From the NCBI GenBank assembly GCA_010015655.1, contig ML976793.1:1-64000 (forward strand): a DNA stretch of 64,000 nt, given 5' to 3'. Under the pieces are notes generated by a model. It ran no database searches. It worked only from the letters and a program-made list of their open reading frames with translations, and was not told where the DNA came from. How positions within the stretch are numbered: position 1 is the stretch's first letter; every line of letters starts with the position of its first letter. Source of the stretch: Bimuria novae-zelandiae CBS 107.79. Its lineage: Eukaryota; Ascomycota; Dothideomycetes; Pleosporales; Didymosphaeriaceae. Shown here piece by piece: positions 47,909 through 57,088 of this stretch. A program made the translations under genes and the position numbers.

Positions 47909-48124
47909 TGTCACGGTTTGTAGCGTAATCTATTTCCTATGTTTAATAGTAGCCTGCACTAGTCTGCTACTACCTATCTAGTCCGCACTAGTAAACCGGC
48001 TGCCTACACTCTTTATTACTGCCTAGATGGCTTATCAGTTTATATCTTAGCTATCACTCACATCCAAATGAAATCAGTGTATTCCTCAATTCCTTCCATG
48101 TGCTATTGCCCTCTCACTCCAATA
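47909..48124 (+). repeat. 3' LTR of the outer copia element (216 bp)
   Basis: TGTCACGGTTTGTAGCG to ACTCCAATA, preceded by the purine tract AGCTAGGGGG. Its antisense strand supplies an open frame that artificially extends the neighbouring F-box-like pseudogene by about 14 codons. Confidence 0.92.
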
Positions 48125-48129
48125 CATTA

Positions 48130-49667
48130 CGTGCACCCATTCGAGGCGCACACCTTCGTTGGCAAGGCTGCGCAAGAGCTTTTCTTTCAAAATCTCTTCG
48201 CAATGTTGGTACAATTCGCAGTAGTCTTGGTCTAGGGTAGGACCGAATAAGGCAATGGTGAGAAGTCGATTTATCGGTTTCAGCGCGTTCTGCAATGAGT
48301 TAGGCACAAATTCACAGTTAAGATTCTAGGTAGGGACACTTACTGCCAGCGATGCAGCGCGCTGATAGAAGCCTAGGGGAATGCGGGCGTGGTCGAGAGT
48401 GATGGGACTCCAATTGCCGCCCCAAGCTTGAAGCTTGTCGGACGATTCTGCGAGCTGTTTCAGTTCTGAGTCGTTTGTGTCGTTTCCGTCTCGGAACGAG
48501 AATGATTCTAGTGATGGAAGTGCATATTGCGAGAGAGACCCATCAAGCTCTCGACCTTGATGAACACACAAAGTCGACAGTTCCGGTTATCGTTTAAAAA
48601 AAGTAGCAATCTTGCTGTGTGGTACAGTACAGTATCCGTTTGTAGGCAGATGTTTGCGCTGTATGTGAATGAACTCTGCAGCCGGGATCTTTCGTCTGGG
48701 CATCTTGAAGCTGCTCCAGAACATGCTGCTCGTTGTAGACTGTGGCGGTTGCCACGTCGTCGGCATTGTCGATGAAAGACAGGGCTTTTATGCTCGCAGG
48801 AAGCGTGGTATCCGAAAACATTCATATGTCGCAGTTCCAGAATTGCAGCGCGTTCAAAGACGACATGTCTTCAAGACCTAGGCCCTTTTTGAGTATCTTC
48901 CGGCGCTCTGCGCCACGACCTGGTGCTGTACAACCGAAGACAATGGCCTCCTTGGCCGTTCTTCCGGGCTTCATTGCAGCCTCCTCGACTACGCTCAGTG
49001 GTGAAAATGGCCTCACATAAAGTTATGTCACCTTGTCGGCGTGGAAGCCATTATGTTGCCTAATTTGGAGAATTCCACCCGCGAGAATTGGGCGTTCGGA
49101 CGACGTAGGCGGGTCCTGATGGCGTATCAGTGGCGGCATGACGAACCATCTGGGGAGATCGTCTGTTAGCAGAGAAGTTTTAGCCGATTTGTAGGACTCT
49201 AGATGCAACCGTGTGGGGACAGTAAAGCCGACAAAGTTGCATGAAGTTTGGTTGCAATATATTTTGAGGATGCTTTCAAGGATACTCTCGTACACGACCA
49301 TAGTGAATGAGCAGTTTCTCAGCGGAGTAGCCGTACTTTTCGCGGTAGTCCACCGACAAAGGAGGCGACGATGAGTACCTGTTACAGGAGGCAATATCGA
49401 CGAGGCCCAGCTCTTTGAATAGCCGGGGTGCGCAGGTGTTGTGGATATGTCGGTCGACTAGAAGTAATCCACGTTTGTCCTTGTAATGCAGCTTGTATAA
49501 TTAGACTGGAATACGATATCGCATTGCATGGAATTTTATATACTTACTCGATCAAACACTGTGACGGAGCAAAAGGCTAACCTTCTGCTCCTTCTGAGTA
49601 GAATATTCTTAACCGTTACAAACACATCTTGCAGCGTCTCCACTGGGAGCGTTCTGAGGCCAGACAT
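48130..49667 (-). pseudogene. Second F-box-like gene, 5' and central part, decayed
   Basis: First exon 49548-49667 starts MSGLRTLPVETLQDVFVTVK, an F-box-like LPxExLxxVF. A 56 bp intron (49492-49547, GTAAGT donor, CTAAT branch) follows. The next exon is coding-like to about 48346 but carries a frameshift near 49290, TAA at 49023-49025, TGA at 48822-48824 and a frame change at a run of T near 48600. A standard intron (48290-48343, GTAAGT...TGCAG) precedes the last exon from 48289, which meets the copia LTR at 48125-48129 and resumes at 35656. Both in-frame stops can be C-to-T changes of CAA and CGA. The protein may have been a leucine-rich F-box type; no activity is expected now. Confidence 0.75.
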
Positions 49668-50287
49668 TTTGGGTGAAACTGGTGATGGGAGGCTTCGATG
49701 GTAGGGTGGGGTGCGCTAATAGGTCGTGAATGGCAGCTGTTTAGCTGTACGTCTGGTCTATGAATCTGGAAGGTGCACACTCACGTGATCGCACCTACCC
49801 CGGTAGGTGCGAACACTGGTCCAAGCGTCCTTCGCGCACTTATAAACATCGAGCTGCTCCGCCGACCCAGCGGCTCTCCGCACATTCGCACGCCCTCCAC
49901 CAAACTTGGCCATTCCAGCAGTACCACTGTACTGACACTCGGAACTTGTTCCGACAGTTAACGATGAGGCTGCTTAGGGCTAGTGGAGGGTCAGGCTGGG
50001 TCAGCGGTCCTGAAGCTAGTTACGCCAAGTTGTTGCTGTTGTTGGGCCTACGCTTTTTGTCGAGAGTATCTCGTCGAAGACTACCACGGTTATCTGGGGT
50101 TCCCGAGCGCGGTCCTTCAGAAACGTACGGCCACGGTTATCCGGTCACTATTCCCAAGCGAGGTATTTGTGTGGACCCTGGATGGCACAGTATGGTGGAG
50201 GTGTGGCGATAAAGAGAGAGAGAGAGAGCAAAGACCAACGTATGTATCCATATCCCAGGCGCCCGTTGGCTGGCAGTGAACAGTGAA
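49668..50287. other. Gene-free region upstream of the decayed F-box-like gene
   Basis: Contains the perfect palindrome at 49789-49812 and an AG microsatellite at about 50213-50228. Open frames on both strands are short and mutually exclusive. Confidence 0.4.
49789..49812. repeat. Perfect 11 bp inverted repeat with 2 nt spacer
   Basis: TCGCACCTACC, then CC, then GGTAGGTGCGA. It lies about 120 bp upstream of the start of the decayed F-box-like gene, so it could be a binding site for a dimeric regulator or a cruciform; nothing else supports a role. Confidence 0.55.
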
Positions 50288-50380
50288 GGTCCTCGAAGAC
50301 GGACTCTGGAGCCTGTACGCGGCGAGGGCTACGAACCTGGGCTTGAGCTTGCTCACTGGCCAGAGCCAATGCAGAGACGC
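50288..50380 (+). repeat. Dispersed ~95 bp repeat, copy B
   Basis: Best preserved copy: GCGGCGAGGGCTACGAACCT core, palindrome TGAGC-TT-GCTCA at 50344-50355, end ATGCAGAGACGC. About 770 bp from copy C in the same orientation. Confidence 0.82.
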
Positions 50381-51060
50381 AACGCTAACATCTGTGTAGC
50401 AATGCCGCCGAGAAAGACTATTCAGCTGCTACTTCAATCCTACTCGACACCTGCGATATAGTACTACCATACTCCACCCAATGATTGTTCCATCTGGCGC
50501 CCTTCGGCCCAGATCCATCATAGAGAATCCAACCCACCTTTTCTAACCGTAGAATATCCACACTACGTCCCGCACAGGTGCGTGTAGACCCTGGCCCGGG
50601 CAATGTGCCGCGAAGACCTCCTCCTAAAGGAGCGAGGGGAGGCCGCCTTGCCTTGGGCTACTTCTGCTGCCCGCGTTGTGCATCAAAACATAGACCTGAG
50701 GACCACCGCCGAGGTTAGTCGATCAGTATGATGTTCGTTGTGCGGACTGAGCTGGGCTGTAGATGGGCCGCGCCGTTGCTGTCAGTCCCCTTTCAATTCC
50801 CGTCTAGGGAATTTAGTGTAGAGCAGAACACCGCCGCTTGGTTTGAGTGTTGATATGGCCTTTCCTCTTATCATACTGTGATGGGTGGCTGGACTGCGCG
50901 GGATTTTGAGGTGGGCGGAGGATGTTACTACCGTAGGCGAATGGATGAAGAGGTGCTGAAAGGTGGCCAAGTGCGTATATGGAAATATTGAGTGCTGACA
51001 AGTGCCTCAGGTGAGGTCCGTGTGGCATGACCTGTTCAGATCGTTTAAGACAATAAAAGA
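50381..51060. other. Gene-free spacer between repeat copies
   Basis: No gene that I can defend. A minus-strand frame near 50418-50603 (VGWILYDGSGPKGARW) looks faintly coding but has no start context or continuation. Confidence 0.35.
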
Positions 51061-51156
51061 AAGTTCGAAGTCGGACTCTGCACATGTACGCGGTGAGGGC
51101 TACGAACCTGTCCACAATCAAAAGAGTTTTTGGGCAAAGCCGACGCAGAGACGCGT
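51061..51156 (+). repeat. Dispersed ~95 bp repeat, copy C
   Basis: Shares AAGTCGGACTCTG, GTACGCGGTGAGGGCTACGA and GACGCAGAGACGCG with the other copies, but its central palindrome is degenerate. Confidence 0.72.
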
Positions 51157-51547
51157 GCATTTCCATGAAAAGGGTTTCAAAGGTGTACGTGGAAGAGTGC
51201 CGCGAGCGCATGCTAGCAAAATTATAGCATTAAGTAACTTGTAGATGTATCAGATCATTTCTGCCAAACCTTTCACCGTATGCTCCAGTATGCTGATGAA
51301 TGTAGATATCTGTGAAAAGCAGTCACACTTTTGGCAGTATGGAAATGTAGGCACGGAGTCGCATATACAAGGACAATTCCCCAGAGACTGCGTGGACGCT
51401 TCTTATATCTAAGAAGAGAGTAATGGTAAGTTGAGACATGTGATTATAATCTTTGTGCCGTAATTCAGACCGAGTGACTCCGAGCCACACATTAAGTCTT
51501 CCTCTGGTTGGCTTTCCCTCCATGATATGCTCCTGGTAAATTATTCC

Positions 51548-51969
51548 CAGCGCTTTCAACGTACAGTACAACGCCGCGTACAGTCACGTGCAATTGTAAT
51601 TTACTATCCCTAGTAGTAATAGAAGCTCTCTAGCTTTAAAAGAACTAGTTAAGGAGAGACGCCGTCAAGAGTTACCTTACTTAGCTAGTTACTTACATTA
51701 TTAAGAAGAATAGAGAGTAGTAGAAAGAGTAAAAGAAGGGTAATAACGTCGCTAGCGAGCTCCCTAGCAACCTCTTTACTAATATCCTTCCTAATTAGGT
51801 AATTTGTACACATTCTACGGCCCGTACGGCCAGAAATTCGACCTCTACGCTGTACGTAACGCACCTCCCTCACTGTCTTAGCGTACCGTACGTACGTATT
51901 TCCCCCTACTACCCGCACGAACGTACAGAACCTCGGTGCGGTGCGGAGTACTGTACGTTGAAAGCGCTG
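51548..51969. mobile_element. hAT-like MITE (422 bp) with 8 bp TSD
   Basis: Inverted ends CAGCGCTTTCAACGTACAGT (22 bp, perfect) flanked by direct repeats ATTATTCC at 51540-51547 and 51970-51977. An 8 bp duplication and ends starting CAG are typical of the hAT superfamily. Too short for a transposase and no frame inside. The centre (51590-51800) is TpA-rich, so it has probably suffered RIP. Confidence 0.88.
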
Positions 51970-51977
51970 ATTATTCC

Positions 51978-53059
51978 TTAGACACCAAACACCAGACACG
52001 AGCTGATCTTTGCGACTTCGACAACTTTAGCGTATTCCTACTCTGCTTCATGCTGTAGCTTTGGAGAGGTTGCGAAGGATCCAAAGTTTTAAGCCTGTGC
52101 CGCTTCCTTGCATCGCCGATGATGGCACATGTGCAAGGAGTGGCGCAGTAATCTAAGGCAACACTCGATGTCGAACTGTCTAAATGGCTTACTAAAATAG
52201 AAAGCTACTACCCCGTCGTACTTGCCAAAAGTACGCGCGGTCTTTGCCACGATTGTGCAGGGTTTTTGCAATGCTCCAGCCACTGCGTCACCGATCCAGC
52301 ATATGAAGTAAGACAAAGACCAAGGCAACAAGATACAAGGCAATTTTAAAGTACCACCCAAAGTGACACCTCTATTCACATCTTAAATTTGAAGAAAACT
52401 TTCCGACTTTGTCATGGAACGATGTTGATCCATGGGAGATTGACGGCAAGGTAGTTAGCGGAGGTTTCACTGGTCGGCGCTCTTCCATGGGGATAAGAGA
52501 TTATTCATCAAACTGATAGGTTATCTCCTGGTTTGCGAACACAAAATCTTAAGTCTTGCCTGTCCCTGACATAATGTTGCGCCGACAGAAAGCACATGGA
52601 TGGAATATTTAGATCTACTTGTAGGGATCGAAGAAGTATGACGGTCGCTCAAAGCTTTCACTCATTGGTGCCCTATTGTTGGAGCTACCCCTTTCAAATG
52701 AGCTGCATGTAGGACAGCAAACGAAAACAGCAACGTAATCTTAAATAGAGTTTACTTTTTACCATCGCTATGCGAAGTATTGAATTATTGGGTGAAGCAT
52801 ATAGCCGTGCGCTAGCATAGGAATGCTGAGAAAAATATGAAATGAAAACTTGGAGAAAGTGGTTGTAGCTCAAGCACCCAAATACTGGCAATGCATCCAA
52901 AGGAGTGTAATAAGAAGATACAATAGTGGGAATAGCCAGAGTTCGTGCCGCATCCCCGCTGTCCACGAGCTGTTTCGGTCTTCAACTGCCCGGTTGTAGC
53001 ATTATGTATACCGCAGAGATGGTCAAAGTTGTGAAACTTGTTGTTTCCGACCCTCAATA
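51978..53059. other. Gene-free region
   Basis: About 1.1 kb without a defensible gene. A minus-strand frame at 52089-52379 with hydrophobic stretches has no recognisable domain or intron structure. The right end is the 3' flank of the M35-like pseudogene. Confidence 0.35.
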
Positions 53060-54096
53060 CTACATGACCGAGCACGACGTAGTTCCCTCCTTGCATCTAA
53101 GATAGTCGTAATTGGACCGAGGATACCCGAACTCCTTATTGCATTCAACGGACCAGTAATACTCTTGAGCATACCAGCGGTACTGATCCGCGTTGGATAC
53201 AGGCAAATTTTTGAGCTTGTTGAACGTGCGCGTATTGAGGGGACCGTAACCAGGTGAATCTTAATCTGTGATGTGTATTCCTGTTGCAAGAACACTGATG
53301 GCGTCAAACTGCCTGCCCAATAGCATTGCTAGCAAACATAGCTTCCATGACCGTAATTGAATTCTCTAGTGGTTTGAGGAAATTCGAGAGAGTGGCAGCT
53401 TACGTCATTTCGTGAAGAACGACACCTCCCAAGGAGCTCATCATGCTGCTCGCCTCTGGGTCAAGATCGGAGCACTTGGTATCGTCCCGAAGGGACATCC
53501 TAAATGCTCTTAGACATAATCTCATAGTAGCTCGGTTGGGTTCACCTTCCTGCTCGTTATCCGTCTATGCAAGATAGGTATTCGAGTTCGCTTCGCAATC
53601 GTCTTTCGATTCGCCATGTGGGAAGTTGATCATACGGATCCGCGAAAAGTATGGAGAACCCCACATATCTCCATCAGGGTCCTCCTCTGTTGCGCCCACT
53701 ATATGCTTGTACACCTCATCAACGGCGTCCCGGTCATTGGGCTGGAAGTAATGATCAAAGACGGACTCCAATCACTTCCTCCCAATTTTCAAGTGTACAT
53801 AGCGGGCCAAAACAAGAGCTTCGGCAGTAGCACGGACCGCTTTTTCGAGCTTCTCGGTTGCATTGGTTTGTTTAAGGTCCCAATCATAGAACATTGGAGC
53901 TGAGCGTCTGATGGTAGCTAGATCAGAATTGATGCTACACCACAAAAATATGTGAAGTACGGCTTGCATGGGGTTGGGCAGAACGAAGAGCTTACATTTT
54001 GGAGATCTCAACTTCGTGTGACGATAAAGGTGCTCCCACCACCACTGTAGCGAGACCAAGTACTGCCGTAACAAGACAGATCAAAGAGGATCTCAT
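53060..54096 (-). pseudogene. Secreted M35-like (Lys-specific metalloendopeptidase-type) protease, decayed
   Basis: Three exons, 53996-54096, 53404-53907 and 53060-53312 (introns 88 and 91 bp, both GTAAGC donors), keep one frame. The start MRSSLICLVTAVLGLATVVV is a signal peptide. Then come RSAPMFYDWDLKQTNATEKL, DDCEANSNTYLA, the zinc-site region GGVVLHEMT, and GYGPLNTRTFNKL with YRWYAQEYYWSVEC, a layout I associate with fungal Aspzincin/M35-like peptidases. Three in-frame stops break it: TGA 53772-53774, TAG 53565-53567 and TAA 53261-53263. Each is one C-to-T or G-to-A step from a sense codon (CGA or TGG, CAG, CAA). After splicing the metal motif reads HEMTQ, so the second zinc-binding His appears lost. 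Non-functional. Confidence 0.78.
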
Positions 54097-54238
54097 TTTG
54101 AATAATAAAAAAGGTTGAGAGGAGTATGAAACTGGCAGATTTAGCACTGTCCAGATATGGGTCCTTTTACACCTCTATGGTACCAGTGGAGTCTTTACGT
54201 GCTTACAGATAGTCAATTAATGTGTCCTTACAGTCAGG

Positions 54239-54652
54239 CTTTGGCGAGGTTTAACAGGACAAGGTCGAGAGCACGTGCTGCACGCAACGTTCGAGCCTAG
54301 TCTGCGAAACGCACCCTTCCCCAAATAGGGCCTTTCATTCGAACAAATTGCAGCCAAGCAAGCAGAGCTGCCGAAGAGGTGGCCGTGGTATAAAGTCAGC
54401 GGTTTCAGGGATGGAGAAACGTATGAGGTTGGAGTTAACGAACGCGCGGGACCGAAGAGGTGGATGCACGGAACGGTGCAGGAGCTGGTGGAGGGAAGCA
54501 GGACGTAGCTAGATTTTTGGATCTTTCGCAGGTTCTTCACGAGGGTAGGGGCGAGACCTGAGATTCAGACAGAGGGTATACCTCTTGTGCTGGTGTCGTC
54601 CGCACAGTTCGAGATGAGGAGTCCGGATGCGGATGGGAGTCTCAATTGGTAA
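54239..54652 (+). pseudogene. Broken gene fragment of unknown family
   Basis: One plus-strand frame reads coding-like protein, including RWPWYKVSGFRDGETYEVGV, ERAGPKRWMHGTVQELVEGS and then IPLVLVSSAQFEMRSPDADG, interrupted by TAG at 54326-54328 and 54506-54508 and ended by TAA at 54650. Both TAG codons could derive from CAG. I do not recognise the family and there is no credible start, so it is probably the C-terminal remnant of a gene truncated by the transposon at 54799. The opposite-strand frame is less protein-like. Confidence 0.5.
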
Positions 54653-54798
54653 CCTGCTGTGTTTTCACTCTTCGCATCGACGGATAATTCCGGAACGCTC
54701 TCATAGTACATGGTCCAGAATGATTTGACGAAGAGAATCCTGCTTGATGATTCTGGTGAATTCACGTGACGGGCTTATTCAAGGTTCCGCTGAGACTA

Positions 54799-56887
54799 CA
54801 GGTCGGCCGACTGGTCAAAAAGCCAAGCCGACTGGTGGGGTCCAAGCGCCCTTGCGCCAAGCAGTCGGCTTTGCCTAGTAACCTAAGTAACAGGTTAGCT
54901 AAGCTTAACTAATAAAATATTATATATTCTAACTATATAAATCTTTAAGCTATAACTACTACTATTTTTTTTAATAAATTTAGTTTTTTTTTCTTAATAG
55001 CCTGCTACTGCGCTTTAAACTAAGTTTTAAGTATTTTTAGTTCAATTCGCTACCTTTGCTCCTTTATTTCTTGCTAGGACATGCGCTTTACTATGCTACA
55101 ACGGGTTAGTATCTTATTATGGAGGTGTTCTTAAGGTGTTGTTCTTACCTTATATGTGGTCTTTGTTAACTTGATCTTGACGAAGAACTAGCTCGTGAGC
55201 TATGCCGTGAGCTCCTACGTCGTACAATACCGCCTGAAGATGCTCTATGCAAGACTGTATCTAGACTAGTTATAGCTTCTTATAGTTCTGTAAGAGTTTA
55301 GACGCGTTGCTGTTTCAAGATTCTATTAAACTTATTCCCTATATATTTAAAACTTGTTTTATAAATAATACATACTCTTATAAGTATATAATTACTAAAA
55401 TTAAGCCTTAAAAGATATATCTGTTTAAATATAAAATATTCTAAAGCCTTATTAAGTATTAAACTACTTATTATCCTGTTAGTTAAGCTTTTCTCTACTA
55501 TAATTATGTTTGTAACATGTTAAGAATAAGTTAAAAATATACTACTTTAGGATTACTGCTAAAAATTTTAGCTTTTTACTTATAACATTTAAATTATTTA
55601 CACTTTATTGAATAGTATTTATATAATAGCGTAGAACTAAAAATATTTTAGATTTTATAAAGAAACATACTTTATTAATCTCTTTAATAATAAGTAAGTA
55701 GGTAACGTTTATGTCTCGTCTACTCTTTTATAGGGCTATCTTTATGGTCTAGAATACGTTAATAAGATGTTCTATATATATTTAGAATTAGTTACTTACT
55801 AATTAATATTTAATAAAGGTAATTATAGTCAGTTTAACTTTAGCGGAATAATAATAACTTTATTTATTTATATTTAAAGCTTATAATTTCTAGCTGAAAG
55901 CCTATTTATACTTCTAAAGAAGTAAATAAAGTATAATATTACTATTCTTTATATATACTATGTAGGTGATCGAGGTTATAGGTTAATTAATTATAGATAT
56001 TTTCTAAACCCTTATATAATACATCTAGGATACGTTATAAATACGTTAAGAGCTAACACTTACCTAGGAACTAACTACTATACCTATTAAGGGTAATTAC
56101 TATAAAACTATAATCCTAACTAAGAGAAATATATGACTAAGATAGCTATTAGCCTAAGACTTTTATAATATAATTAAAAAGCCTCTAGAACGCCATAAAG
56201 TAGCTTTCTATATCTTAGTTTTTAAGATATACGTGAGCAAGTGTAAGACCTAGAATATATTAGAAACATATTATTAATAGGTTAAGAAAAGTAAAATAAA
56301 ATAACTACTTTTTCTATACTGCCTTAAAAACTTTCTAATAATTATCTTATTAAGGTTATATTACTTAATCCTCTTAAAGGAAATATTAACTTCGAAAGTC
56401 TCTTATTATATAAAGATTTTAGCTTGTCCTTTTGTAAAGTAAATAATTTAAACTCTTAAGGAGTTATTATATTTGCCTTAGATATAATCCTAAAATAGGT
56501 TAGCAAGTTATTTACAATATATGTTAAAGTAATTTTATCTGCATCTATTGCGTTCTTATACCTTTACTTATACTTAAATACTACACTTGCAAAATTCTTT
56601 CTCTTTAGCTCTATTGCTTACGTATAAGAGATAATATTCAATCAAGATTATTAAAGGATATATAAAGGTTAGAGAGAGTCCTTATATTATTCTAATAGTA
56701 ATAGTATTCTAGTAAAGGACTGCAAAGGAATAAACCTATAGTAATATTAAAAATATAAATTCAATCTATTATAAAAGATTTTATTAGTTATTAGATAGTC
56801 TCTAATAGCTTGTTTAGTAACGGTGGTGGATGTAAATATCCTCTAAATAAAGTTAGAAGAATATATAGTGTAGTAATAAAGTACTCT
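54799..56887 (+). mobile_element. DNA transposon remnant of unresolved class, left end
   Basis: Begins abruptly with CAGGTCGGCCGACTGGTC, and AAGCCGACTG (54825-54834) pairs with CAGTCGGCTT (54862-54871). Such subterminal repeats are common in fungal TIR elements and the CAG start suggests hAT. RIP-type DNA follows, with a trace of protein (DLDEELARELCRELLRR near 55170). The right terminus was not found; it lies beyond the nested copia, possibly outside the window. Confidence 0.5.
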
Positions 56888-57088
56888 TGTCGGGAGGACT
56901 TGTTGCACTAGTGCTGAAAGGAAATACTTAATAACGAGTTACATTAGGTTGATTGATGCTTGTTTCTCGTTCTATCTACTAAGGATTGAAGTACATCGCG
57001 GGGTATGGAAGCTAGTCCCATATGGGGCTCGCTCCACACATATAGTGTTTTGCAACACGACAGAGGCCTTAAGGTTGTTAATCTAACA
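56888..57088 (-). repeat. 3' LTR of the reverse copia
   Basis: 201 bp. On the plus strand it runs TGTCGGGAGGACTTGTTGCA to AATCTAACA. Preceded by ACTCT. Confidence 0.92.

Larger units (their letters stand above)
35662..48124 (+). mobile_element. Outer Ty1/copia element of a nested cluster (12.46 kb with inserts)
   Basis: LTRs 35662-35878 and 47909-48124 begin TGTCACGGTTTGTAGCG. Target duplication CATTA at 35657-35661 and 48125-48129. The terminal CA has become TA in both LTRs. Domain traces read left to right: a post-protease region DGTLFAGKGQILI (about 43210), integrase with YILNRTPTKALG (about 44190), RT start MWVFTYKIDDDGFLSSFKAR (45195), RNase H DASFTDKP (about 45480) and its continuation after the Fot1 insert (NKMPANRLTKIL, about 47700). 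Most of the RT core is deleted after 45270. It contains a complete copia element, a solo LTR and a Fot1 element, and itself sits in the last exon of an F-box-like gene. Confidence 0.93.

Noticed and set aside
52089..52379. Minus-strand frame with hydrophobic segments
   Set aside because: No signal peptide at a credible ATG, no domain and no linked exons.
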